Under the pieces are notes generated by a model. That model did not search any database and was not told the origin of the DNA. It saw only the letters and a list, made by a program, of their open reading frames with translations. 64,000 nt of DNA. Origin: CAWKGV01 sp963849305. Its GTDB lineage: Bacteria; Pseudomonadota; Alphaproteobacteria; Acetobacterales; Acetobacteraceae. The stretch is taken from positions 124,001-188,000 of the forward strand of contig CAWKGV010000001.1 in NCBI GenBank assembly GCA_963849305.1, given 5' to 3'. This document shows positions 8,518 through 16,312 of the stretch, piece by piece. The translations under genes and the position numbers were made by a program. Each line of letters opens with the position of its first letter. Position 1 is the stretch's first letter.

Positions 8518-9876
8518 ATGGCGCTGACGGCAGCACCACTCACACAAGCCCTGGGCCAGTTCGTCGCGGACCTCTCGCCGAACCGATTCCCGGAGGCGGC
8601 GGTGCAAACCGCCCGGCTCGGTTTCACCGACAGCATCGGGACGATGATCGCGGGGCGCAACGAAGGCTCCGTGCGCGTCCTGCGCAGCGTCATCGCCCCG
8701 CCATCCGGCCCCTGCTCGCTCACTTTCGGCCCGGAGCGCGGCTTGGCGCCGGAGGCAGCCTGGATCAACGGCACCGCGGCGCACGCGCTCGACTACGACG
8801 ATGTCGGCCTGCGCGGCCATCCCTCCACCGTGCTGATGCCGGCGATCCTCGCGGAAGCCGAGGCGCTCGGTTCCTCGGGCGCCGACATGATCGTCGCCTA
8901 TATCGCGGGCTACGAGACCTGGGCGGAGCTGTTCCGCCGCGATTCGGGGCTGCTGCACGAAAAGGGCTGGCACCCGACCGGGCTCTATGGCCCGATCGGC
9001 GCGGCGGCGGCGTGCGCGAAACTGCGCCGGCTCGATGCCGGCCGGACGGCGACGGCGCTGGCGCTCGGCGCCTCGCAAAGCGCCGGACTGATGGCGAATT
9101 TCGGCACCATGACCAAGCCGTTCCATGCCGGGCGTGCCGCGCACGCCGGCATCATGGCCGCGCGCCTGGCGGAAGCGGGCTTCACCGCCAGCCCCGACGC
9201 GCTCGAACACCCGCAGGGGTTCCTGCACGCGATCTCGCCCACCGGCACCGAGGACCGGACCAGCGAGGCAAAGGTCGGCGAGACCTGGGCGATTCTCACG
9301 CAAGGGCTCGGGATCAAGAAATACCCCACCTGCTACTGCACCCATCGCGCGATCGATGGCATGATCGACTTGATGGCCGCGCATTCGGTAAAGCCCGACG
9401 AGGTCAGGCGGGTGACGGTTGGCATCAGCGACTATTTCGCGACCGTGCTGCGCAACCATCGCCCCGAGACCGGGCTGGCCGCCAAGTTCAGCATCGAGTT
9501 CGCGATGGCGAGCGCGATCATCGCCCGGCGCGTCGGCCTGCGGGAGCTGACCGACGATTTCGTGCGGCGCCCGGACGTGCAATCCCTGATGCGCCGCGTG
9601 CTGACCGAGACCTCCGGCGAGCACGATCCCGATCTGCCCGGCGCCGCGCCCGCCGATACCGTGCAAGTGGAACTCGCGTCGGGGGCCAAGATCAAGGGCG
9701 ACCCAGTCCGGCGCGCCACCGGGCATTCGTCACGTCCGCTCACCGAGGCGCAAGTCTACGAGAAGTTCGCCGACTGCCTGGAGGCCGGCGGTTTCAATAT
9801 TCCGGCCGAGAGCCTATTCGCGAGGCTCCGGGCACTGAACGCGATCTCCGCGCGCGAGTTGACGGCGCTGCATTGA
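8518..9876 (+). CDS. MmgE/PrpD family protein
   Basis: A 452-residue protein of the MmgE/PrpD family, which includes 2-methylcitrate dehydratase, cis-aconitate decarboxylase and iminodisuccinate epimerase. Family signatures are INGTAAHALDYDDVGL, HPSTVLMPAILAEAEA, GAAAACAKL and the GIKKYPTCYCTHRAIDG segment. The ATG at 8518 has AGGAGA 6 bases upstream, so the longer frame from 8410 is not used. It is not next to prpB or prpC, so methylcitrate dehydration is not implied; a dehydratase or epimerase on another dicarboxylate is equally likely. It converges with the MFS transporter gene. Confidence 0.9.
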   Translation: MALTAAPLTQALGQFVADLSPNRFPEAAVQTARLGFTDSIGTMIAGRNEGSVRVLRSVIAPPSGPCSLTFGPERGLAPEAAWINGTAAHALDYDDVGLRGHPSTVLMPAILAEAEALGSSGADMIVAYIAGYETWAELFRRDSGLLHEKGWHPTGLYGPIGAAAACAKLRRLDAGRTATALALGASQSAGLMANFGTMTKPFHAGRAAHAGIMAARLAEAGFTASPDALEHPQGFLHAISPTGTEDRTSEAKVGETWAILTQGLGIKKYPTCYCTHRAIDGMIDLMAAHSVKPDEVRRVTVGISDYFATVLRNHRPETGLAAKFSIEFAMASAIIARRVGLRELTDDFVRRPDVQSLMRRVLTETSGEHDPDLPGAAPADTVQVELASGAKIKGDPVRRATGHSSRPLTEAQVYEKFADCLEAGGFNIPAESLFARLRALNAISARELTALH

Positions 9877-9912
9877 TCGGGTGGGAACCCGGCCCATGCT
9901 CGGCTGATCCGC

Positions 9913-11085
9913 CTAGGCGCGCGACAGCCCTCCTTCGCGCGCGGCCATGCGCCGGTGGAGCAGATATATCGGGATGGCGAGGGCCGATACCGCGGCCGCG
10001 GCATACAGGGCGCCCGCGGGGCCGCCCGTCAGGTCGGCCGCGTCGCCGCACAGCGCCGGGACCACCGTGCCGCCGAGATAATAGGTGGTGTAGAAGATGC
10101 CCATGCCGGTCGCCCGGTGCTCCGGCCGGGCTGAAAGTGTGCCGATCGCGATAATCACGCCGGACTGGACCGAGCCCAATATGCCCACCACCGCACCGCT
10201 CAGCAGCGGCCAGTCCGCCAAGCCCAGCACCGCGATGCCGAGCGTCATCGCGACCGTGCCGGCCAGGAACACCGGCGAGGGGCCGTATCGTTCGGCCAGG
10301 CCGCCGCCCGCGAGCGTGGCCACGACGTTGCCCCAGCTGGCGAGCGCCATCACGATGCCGGTCAGTACCAGCCCCTCGCCGCGCACCGCCATCAATGAGG
10401 GCACATAGGAAAGAAAACCGGTATATCCGGCCGTGTAGGTGGTCCAGATCAGCCCGGCGACCACCAGCAACGCGCACTCGGCGAGCCCGGGCATCGAGAA
10501 CGAACGCCGGACGGGCGCCGCAAATGGTGAGGCCCGGAAGCTCGCGAGAAACAGGACGGTGGCCAGCGCCATCGCCGCCGCACCGGCCAGGAACGCCGAG
10601 GGCCAGCCGAACGCTTGAGCAAGCACCGGGGCGACAAGCTGGCTGAGCCCGATCCCGACCGGGTACGCGGCGACGGAAATGCTGATGGCAAGCATGAAGC
10701 GCGGGCCGGGAAACCAGTCGGCGACAATCTTGCTTTGCAGCACGGTCATCGCGACCGCGCCCACCCCGGCCACCGCGCGCCCTAGCGCGATGCCGCCGAC
10801 CCCCGGCGCGACGACGCTCACCGCGCCGCCCAGGGCCATCAGCGCCAGCCCCGTCCCCAGCACCGCGCGATCGCCGAAGCGGCGCGCGAGCAGCCCGAGC
10901 GGCAATGCCACGAACACGCCCGAGACCATGTAGGCGCCGATCAGCGAGCCGAGCCCCGCGTAGTCCAGCCGAAATAGCCGCATCAGCTCCGGGCCGAGGC
11001 TCGCGACCGTCTGGAACTGATACCCGAAGCCGATCCGGGCGAGCGCGATCGCGGCCAGAATCAGCCATCCCCTGGTCCCCGGCAT
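9913..11085 (-). CDS. Major facilitator superfamily transporter
   Basis: A 390-residue integral membrane protein with about 12 hydrophobic helices in two halves. The helix 2-3 loop carries the MFS signature as GLLARRFGDRAVLG, and the second half repeats it as GGLAERYGPSPVF. It resembles cyanate/organic-acid-type MFS permeases. A GGGGAGG ribosome binding site precedes the ATG. It is co-directional with and 24 bases downstream of the GNAT gene, probably one operon. Substrate unknown; proximity to the MmgE/PrpD gene hints at an organic acid, but the two genes are convergent and do not share a transcript. Confidence 0.88.
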   Translation of the reverse strand: MPGTRGWLILAAIALARIGFGYQFQTVASLGPELMRLFRLDYAGLGSLIGAYMVSGVFVALPLGLLARRFGDRAVLGTGLALMALGGAVSVVAPGVGGIALGRAVAGVGAVAMTVLQSKIVADWFPGPRFMLAISISVAAYPVGIGLSQLVAPVLAQAFGWPSAFLAGAAAMALATVLFLASFRASPFAAPVRRSFSMPGLAECALLVVAGLIWTTYTAGYTGFLSYVPSLMAVRGEGLVLTGIVMALASWGNVVATLAGGGLAERYGPSPVFLAGTVAMTLGIAVLGLADWPLLSGAVVGILGSVQSGVIIAIGTLSARPEHRATGMGIFYTTYYLGGTVVPALCGDAADLTGGPAGALYAAAAVSALAIPIYLLHRRMAAREGGLSRA

Positions 11086-11109
11086 CGGCCTCCCCTGATC
11101 GGCTGCCGG

Positions 11110-11595
11110 TCAGGCGAGCCGTTTTTCCATCTCCACCCAGGTCGGCGCGGCATATCCAGGATGGGCATGCCGCGCGACCTCCAGAAAGCCGCACTCCGCG
11201 AACAACCGGCGATTATCGGCCAGGACCAGCCGCGTACCGAGGAGAACGCGCGCCACATGGAGTTCCGTGCCAATCGCCTCGGCTTGCGCCAGCAGCGCCC
11301 GCGCGAGGCCCCGACGCCGCATCGGCGGAGCCACCGCCAACCGGGCGATGTAAAGGCAATCCGCTCGCGCTTCCCAGAGCACCGCGCCGGCCAGCACGGC
11401 GCCGATCTCGGCCACCGCGCCACCATGCTGGGTGAGATGAGCGGCGATCTCCGGCCCGCTCACCCCGAGCGCCGAGGGTGGCGGATCGAGCCGCACCGGC
11501 TGGGCGGCGAAGGCGACCCGGATCAAGCCGGCCACGGCCTCGGCGTCGGCGGGCCGCATTGGCCGCAGGCGCGGCGGGGGCAGACACGCAGTCAC
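11110..11595 (-). CDS. GNAT family N-acetyltransferase
   Basis: A protein of about 161 residues. The acetyl-CoA binding motif A is LYIARLAVAPPMRRRGLARALLAQAE (Q/RxxGxG/A type), and motif B is LADNRRLFAECGF. It begins MRPADAEAVAGLI after a short leader. The start is uncertain: GTG at 11595 or the ATG at 11559; no strong ribosome binding site marks either. It transfers an acetyl group from acetyl-CoA to an unknown amine, and is divergent from hslO and upstream of the MFS gene on the same strand. Confidence 0.87.
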   Translation of the reverse strand: MTACLPPPRLRPMRPADAEAVAGLIRVAFAAQPVRLDPPPSALGVSGPEIAAHLTQHGGAVAEIGAVLAGAVLWEARADCLYIARLAVAPPMRRRGLARALLAQAEAIGTELHVARVLLGTRLVLADNRRLFAECGFLEVARHAHPGYAAPTWVEMEKRLA

Positions 11596-11640
11596 GTTCC
11601 GACCATAGCCCGGTCGGCCATGCGCGCCTATGTTGGGCCA

Positions 11641-12579
11641 ATGCCCGCAACTCCCGCCTTCCTTGACAGCGATCGCCCCGCCGTGCCCAACATCGTGGTG
11701 CCGCGCGGGGTCACGCCGTTTTTCCTGCCCCGACGCCCGGTGCGTGGGCGGCTCGTTCGGCTGGGTCCGCTCGCCGAGGCGCTGCTGACCCGCCATGCCA
11801 ACCCAGACGCCGTCACCCGTCTCACCGGGGAGGCCCTGGCGCTGGCCGCGGGGCTCGCGGCGGCGCTCAAATTCCGCGGCTCGTTCAGCCTGCAAGCCAA
11901 GGGCGATGGCGCGGTCCCCATGCTGCTCGCCGACTGCACCGATACCGGGGGCCTGCGCGGTTACGCGCGGGCGGATCGCGGGCGGCTCGGCCAACTGCTC
12001 GCCAGCGATCCGGCCCCCGGCGCCGATCGGCTGCTGGGCAGCGGCTACCTCGCCTTCACGGTCGATCAGGGGCCGGAGCAGCACCGTCACCAAGGGATCG
12101 TCACCATCGAGGGCGACAATCTCGCGGACATGGCGCTGCACTATTTCCGCACCAGCGAACAACTCCGCTGTGGTCTGCACTTGGCTTGCGCGAAGACGGA
12201 TGCAGGCTGGCGCGCCGGGGCGCTGATTCTGGAGCGAATCGCCCAAGCCGGCGAGGTCGATCCGGACCTCTCGGCCGAGGCCCAGGAAGAGAGCTGGCGC
12301 ACCGCTGTCGCGCTCGCTGCCACCCTGACCGATGCCGAATTGCTGGACGATGCCCTGCCGGCCGACCGGCTGCTCTACCGGCTATTCCACACCGAGGGCG
12401 TCGCGGTCCACCGCGCCCGCGCCCTCTCCTACGGCTGCCGCTGCTCGCGCGCCCGGCTGACCGGTATCCTGGAGGGCTTCCCGCCCGAGGATCTGGACCA
12501 CATGGCGGTGGACGGGGACATCGTCATGACGTGCGAGTTCTGCAACTTCGCTTTCCGCTTCCCGCGCGAGGAGGTCTAG
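11641..12579 (+). CDS. hslO: Redox-regulated chaperone Hsp33
   Basis: A 312-residue protein matching Hsp33 throughout: the holdase N-domain with FRGSFSLQAKGDGAV and LLADCTDTGGLRGYAR, the GSGYLAFTVDQGPEQHRHQGIV segment, and the C-terminal zinc centre with CRC (about residue 267) and CEFC (about residue 300). In the reduced zinc-bound state the protein is inactive; oxidation forms disulfides, unfolds the linker and activates it as a cytoplasmic holdase. The slightly different spacing of the cysteine pair is within family range. The start is the ATG at 11641; the larger upstream frame overlaps the divergent GNAT gene and is not coding. Confidence 0.95.
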   Translation: MPATPAFLDSDRPAVPNIVVPRGVTPFFLPRRPVRGRLVRLGPLAEALLTRHANPDAVTRLTGEALALAAGLAAALKFRGSFSLQAKGDGAVPMLLADCTDTGGLRGYARADRGRLGQLLASDPAPGADRLLGSGYLAFTVDQGPEQHRHQGIVTIEGDNLADMALHYFRTSEQLRCGLHLACAKTDAGWRAGALILERIAQAGEVDPDLSAEAQEESWRTAVALAATLTDAELLDDALPADRLLYRLFHTEGVAVHRARALSYGCRCSRARLTGILEGFPPEDLDHMAVDGDIVMTCEFCNFAFRFPREEV

Positions 12580-12653
12580 GGCCGCGCCGTGCGGCACTGA
12601 CCCTCTCGCGGACGCCCCTGCCCTTCAGCCGCCACGGCACGGAGCCCGCCCGG

Positions 12654-13379
12654 ATGAGCAAGAGTGTTCTATCCCGCCGCTCGGCCCTGCTGCTGCCGCT
12701 GCTGATCGCGGCCTGCGCGTCCGAGCCTGAAGCCCCGCCGACTCCGCAGAATTTTTCCTCGCTGGATTTCAGCTACCTGCTGCCGCTGCGCCTCAACGTC
12801 TCCTCGATCGAGATCCAGCCGCGGTTCGTGCCCTCCGGCCAGCCGCCCGACGTCAGCCAGTTCGACCCGATCCAGCCGACCGCCGCGCTGCGGCTAATGG
12901 CGGAGCAGCGGCTCAAGGCCGACGGCACGGCGGGACATGGCGTGTTCGCGATCAACGACGCCTCGCTCACGCGCCAGGGCGACGTGATCACCGGGACGAT
13001 GTCGGTCCAGCTCGATATCTACACCTCGGCCGGCATCCGGGCGGCGTTCGCCCAAGCGACCGTGACGCGCCAGACTGCCGGCGCTGTGGCCGACCTGCCG
13101 GCGGCGCTCTATGGATTGACCCGGCAGATGATGGACCAGATGAACGTCGAGTTCGAGTATCAGGTCCGGCACTCATTGGGCGAATGGCTGCTGCCGAGTA
13201 GCGCAGTGCCGTCGCCGGTGCAGGAGACGCCCCTGTCGCCAGGCCAGCCGCCCCTTGGTGCCCCGCCGGCCGCCCCGCCTTCGGTGCCGAACCCGGGGCC
13301 GCCCGAGTTGCCGCCTGAGCCGCCGCCCGGTCCGCCCGGCTTACCGCCGCCGACCCCGTTCCCGCCGCCTGCGGAATGA
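12654..13379 (+). CDS. Lipoprotein with proline-rich tail, hypothetical
   Basis: A 241-residue protein with a twin-arginine-like SRRSALLLPLLIAACAS start; the LIAAC lipobox predicts lipidation at Cys about 19. The middle of about 150 residues (SYLLPLRLNVSSIEI to VEFEYQVRHSLGEWL) is a conserved-looking domain of unknown function. The last 50 residues are about half proline (PPG, PPE, PPT repeats) and probably form an extended tether across the periplasm. It follows hslO by 74 bases on the same strand and converges with the nrfD gene. It may be an outer membrane lipoprotein; no function is claimed. Confidence 0.75.
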   Translation: MSKSVLSRRSALLLPLLIAACASEPEAPPTPQNFSSLDFSYLLPLRLNVSSIEIQPRFVPSGQPPDVSQFDPIQPTAALRLMAEQRLKADGTAGHGVFAINDASLTRQGDVITGTMSVQLDIYTSAGIRAAFAQATVTRQTAGAVADLPAALYGLTRQMMDQMNVEFEYQVRHSLGEWLLPSSAVPSPVQETPLSPGQPPLGAPPAAPPSVPNPGPPELPPEPPPGPPGLPPPTPFPPPAE

Positions 13380-13400
13380 GAGCTATTGACCGCTATGGCT

Positions 13401-14381
13401 TCAGCCGGATCGCGGCAGATTCTCCGGCTGGGCGAAGCGCAGGCTGATATCTGGCCGCCGCGCGGATTCGTCGCCCGCCGCCATGAAGGCGATGCGCAAG
13501 ATGGCACTCCCGCCCAGGATCGCCAGCGATGCCAGCCCGGAGAGGACGCGCGAGCGACGGCGCGTCAGCGCGAGTGAGGCCGCGTGCAGGCCAAGCGGCA
13601 GCACGGTGCCGAACGCGCCGGCCCCCATTTCCTCGATGAACCCGGGCAGCGTCTCAAGCGCGTCGGCCACGCCCTTGCGGCGGTATTGTTCGTCGGCCGA
13701 GAGCGTGGCCGCCAGCTCCAGCGCGAGCGCCATCACGGCGATCTTGTCGAGATCGCGGCCGAACCGGGTGCGCCCCTCGCCCAGCGCGAGCGCCGCCGCC
13801 CCCGCCGCGATCGAGGAGGCGCCGAAGCGAATCGCGGTGGCGCGCGGCGCGCCGGCCCAAAGCGGGGTGCTGGTGGCCGACAGCAGCGAGGCGGTGTAGG
13901 TCGCGAGGCCCGCCCCGGCGACCGCCGCCGGCACCTGCGCGGCGCGCGAGACGCCGCGCAGCCAGCGCAGCCCGGGCACTCGCGCTGCCACCATCCGGCA
14001 GCCGAACGTGAACGACGCGAACATGCCGAACGCCACCAGGATCCAGCTCCCGATCGACATTGGCGAGGTGGATTTGAACAGCCGCAGCATGTTGTAGAAG
14101 CGGCGCGGCGTATGCAGGTCCGTAATCAGGCAGGCGGTGCCGATGGTGGGGCCGAGCAGCGACAACCACTGCCCGCGCCGCACGGCCCGCTCCGCCGTGC
14201 GGCCCTGCGTTAGGTCGAGCAGGGTCGAGAGGATTTGCGCCCCGCCCGACAGCCCGGCCAGGAAAATGTAGCCGCCGACCAGCCAATTGTTGAATGGCGC
14301 CGCCTTCACCTGCTCGCGGCCGTAATAGGTCGTGCCGTCCCACTGTCCCGGCGGGCGACGGATGCCTGAATCATCGGGCAA
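13401..14381 (-). CDS. NrfD/PsrC-type membrane subunit of formate dehydrogenase
   Basis: A 326-residue membrane protein of the NrfD/PsrC family, with about eight hydrophobic helices and the family start WLVGGYIFLAGLSGGAQILSTLL followed by ITDLHTPRRFYNML. NrfD proteins bind quinone and anchor an iron-sulfur subunit. The start is a TTG at 14381: the preceding fdhB stop is part of TGAAGGAGACCGTCTTG, so the ribosome binding site overlaps the stop and the gap is 11 bases. It is the third gene of the minus-strand operon. Most FdnGHI-type enzymes instead use a cytochrome b subunit, so this gives electron transfer to quinone without heme b. Confidence 0.88.
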   Translation of the reverse strand: MPDDSGIRRPPGQWDGTTYYGREQVKAAPFNNWLVGGYIFLAGLSGGAQILSTLLDLTQGRTAERAVRRGQWLSLLGPTIGTACLITDLHTPRRFYNMLRLFKSTSPMSIGSWILVAFGMFASFTFGCRMVAARVPGLRWLRGVSRAAQVPAAVAGAGLATYTASLLSATSTPLWAGAPRATAIRFGASSIAAGAAALALGEGRTRFGRDLDKIAVMALALELAATLSADEQYRRKGVADALETLPGFIEEMGAGAFGTVLPLGLHAASLALTRRRSRVLSGLASLAILGGSAILRIAFMAAGDESARRPDISLRFAQPENLPRSG

Positions 14382-14392
14382 GACGGTCTCCT

Positions 14393-15277
14393 TCAGGCGC
14401 GATGGGTGAACGCCGCGAGCGCGGCGATGGTGAGTGCGCCCACAGCGGCGAGACCGGCGGTCAGGCTCGGCATGGTGCGGTTCGATGCCCGCGTTGGAGC
14501 CGGCGGCAAGTTGTAAACCTCCGGCCGCTCGGTGAGCAGGAAGAAGGCGTGCAAATGGTCGAGCCCGCCGGTCGCTCCGGGCGCGCCGGGTGTGCCGTAG
14601 AGATAGGCCGACGGCACGCCGATCTCGCGCAGCCGCTCGACCCGCTCCTCCGCCCGCGTGATCAGTTCCGATACCTCGCCGAATTGGATCGAATCCGTCG
14701 GGCAGGATTTGGCGCAGGCCGGCTCCAGTCCGCCCTTCAGCCGATCGTAGCAGAGCGTGCATTTATGCGCCTTGCCGTCCGTGACGCTGACATCGATCAC
14801 GCCGAACGGACAAGCCGGCTGGCACATCCCGCAGCCGTTGCAGATGTCCTGCTGCACCACCACGGTTCCGAACTCGGTGTGGAACAGCGCGCCCGTGGGG
14901 CAGGCTTCCAGGCAGGGCGCGTTGTGGCAATGCTTGCACACATCGCTCATCATCAGCCAGCCGCTCTGGAACGCGTGCTGCTCATCGGCGCGGACGGTGC
15001 GCTCGATGAAGTTGACGTGCCGCCAGGTGTGCGCCGAAAGCCGGCCGGTGTTGTCGTAGCTGTCGCCGGTGAGATGAAGTTCGTCGGCGGGCAGGCTGTT
15101 CCACTCCTTGCACGCCACCTCGCAGGCCTTGCAGCCGATGCAGAGCGTGGTGTCGGTGAAGAAGCCGTAGGACTTTCCCGGTTCGATCTTAACTCCGGCG
15201 GTAAGTTCGGACTCGTCGCGGATCATGCGGTCGAGGCTTGACTCAGGGTATTCGAGCACGCGCGGATGCATGTCCAT
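14393..15277 (-). CDS. fdhB: Formate dehydrogenase iron-sulfur subunit
   Basis: A 294-residue ferredoxin-like protein with four cysteine clusters: CIGCKACEVAC, CKHCHNAPCLEAC, CNGCGMCQPAC and CTLCYDRLKGG followed by CAKSC. These bind four [4Fe-4S] centres that carry electrons from the catalytic subunit to the membrane. It ends with a single hydrophobic helix (LTAGLAAVGALTIAALAAF), as in FdnH/FdoH. It has no Tat or Sec signal, as expected when exported as a partner or kept inside. It lies between a 74-residue gene and the NrfD gene; the catalytic subunit is on the other strand at 16313. Confidence 0.93.
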   Translation of the reverse strand: MDMHPRVLEYPESSLDRMIRDESELTAGVKIEPGKSYGFFTDTTLCIGCKACEVACKEWNSLPADELHLTGDSYDNTGRLSAHTWRHVNFIERTVRADEQHAFQSGWLMMSDVCKHCHNAPCLEACPTGALFHTEFGTVVVQQDICNGCGMCQPACPFGVIDVSVTDGKAHKCTLCYDRLKGGLEPACAKSCPTDSIQFGEVSELITRAEERVERLREIGVPSAYLYGTPGAPGATGGLDHLHAFFLLTERPEVYNLPPAPTRASNRTMPSLTAGLAAVGALTIAALAAFTHRA

Positions 15278-15291
15278 GACGCCCGCGCCCC

Positions 15292-15516
15292 TCAGCGGTC
15301 GAGCCGGTCGATACGGGCCGCTACCAGGCCGATCACGTTCTCGCCTGGCGTGTAGCTCACACGGACGCGTGCCTGATCGCGTTGCAGCGGCGGGAGCTGC
15401 TCCGGCTCCAGCGCCGCGCGGTGGGACAGCTCGAATTGATGGCCGACGCCAGCCTGATCGGTCAGGGAGAACCGGCCTTCCTGAACGATGGTTATGATCC
15501 CCTCGATCGAGTGCAT
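15292..15516 (-). CDS. Small protein at head of the formate dehydrogenase operon
   Basis: A 74-residue soluble protein starting MHSIEGIITIVQEGRF with predicted beta strands and a compact OB-like pattern; no cysteines or membrane segment. It ends 14 bases before fdhB on the same strand, so it is cotranscribed with the iron-sulfur and NrfD subunits. I do not recognise a named family. The context suggests an accessory role in assembling or stabilising the formate dehydrogenase. The ribosome binding site is weak (GCGGGG), and the start at 15516 is the only ATG in the first part. Confidence 0.65.
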   Translation of the reverse strand: MHSIEGIITIVQEGRFSLTDQAGVGHQFELSHRAALEPEQLPPLQRDQARVRVSYTPGENVIGLVAARIDRLDR

Positions 15517-15617
15517 GGCGGCCCCGCTGTCACCGCCGCTTAAAGCCGCCCGGCGTGATCCGGTTCCATGATGCAGCTTCGCGCCGGATACGGTCTGGGC
15601 CGCATCCGGCGTGAGGA

Positions 15618-16163
15618 CTACTTGCTTTCCATCATCTTTTTGAGGTTTTCCAGTCCGCCGGTATACGTGTCGCTAATAAGCTTCACGGTGCCTGCGTCGC
15701 TCTCGGCCTCCGGCGGATTCGCGGACGGGTTCTTGCGGGCGAAATTGGCGACCCAAACGACGGTCGCGCCGCTGTTGGCGTTCGGCCGGACGGTCATGGT
15801 CGAGCGGTAATTCTCGATCGGTAGCGGCGATTGGACGATGCCGTACGTAAAGGCCATTTCCGGCTCGTTCAGCGCCAGCAGCTCTTCCTGGAACGTAGGT
15901 CCGCCCTTGACCGTCACGGCTCGCATCGCACCCACTTCCCCTTCCTTACCCTTGATGATCGGGGTGGAGCTGAAGGCGGGATCCCATTGCTGGAGTGCGC
16001 CGAACTTCTTGACCAAGTTCCAAACGTCGGTCGGACTAGCTTTGATATCAACGGACTCCGCAACGACTAGCATGGTGCGGTCTTCTGCTTTGGCGGCCAG
16101 CGGGAGCAAGAGCAGCAGCCCCAGCAACGGCAAAATGATCTTCTTCACGTTTCGACCCCACAT
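15618..16163 (-). CDS. SRPBCC family protein with signal peptide
   Basis: A protein of about 181 residues with a signal peptide (VKKIILPLLGLLLLLPLAAKA) followed by a START/Bet v 1-like domain: VVAESVDIKASPTDVWNLVKKFGALQQW is the typical first strand and helices, and VTVKGGPTFQEELLALNE the central strands. The protein is exported to the periplasm and is predicted to bind a hydrophobic small molecule. Two starts are possible, ATG at 16163 or GTG at 16148 at the signal peptide proper. It is divergent from the formate dehydrogenase catalytic gene over about 150 bases. No function is known. Confidence 0.85.
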   Translation of the reverse strand: MWGRNVKKIILPLLGLLLLLPLAAKAEDRTMLVVAESVDIKASPTDVWNLVKKFGALQQWDPAFSSTPIIKGKEGEVGAMRAVTVKGGPTFQEELLALNEPEMAFTYGIVQSPLPIENYRSTMTVRPNANSGATVVWVANFARKNPSANPPEAESDAGTVKLISDTYTGGLENLKKMMESK

Positions 16164-16312
16164 TGCTTGAGTGTCAGCACGAACGCCGAGAACGGCCGAT
16201 CCTCTCGCACGCTCCGACGTGATACGCAATGACGGCGATGACCGGGCCGGCGCGGCGCAACCGCTTCGTCCCGTTGGCGTTGTCGCCGCGCAGAGTGATC
16301 TCGGAGCCGCCG

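Noticed and set aside
8164..9726. 520-codon open frame on the minus strand across the MmgE/PrpD gene
   Set aside because: No recognisable domain, low-complexity Arg/Gly-rich translation; it is an antisense shadow in GC-rich DNA.
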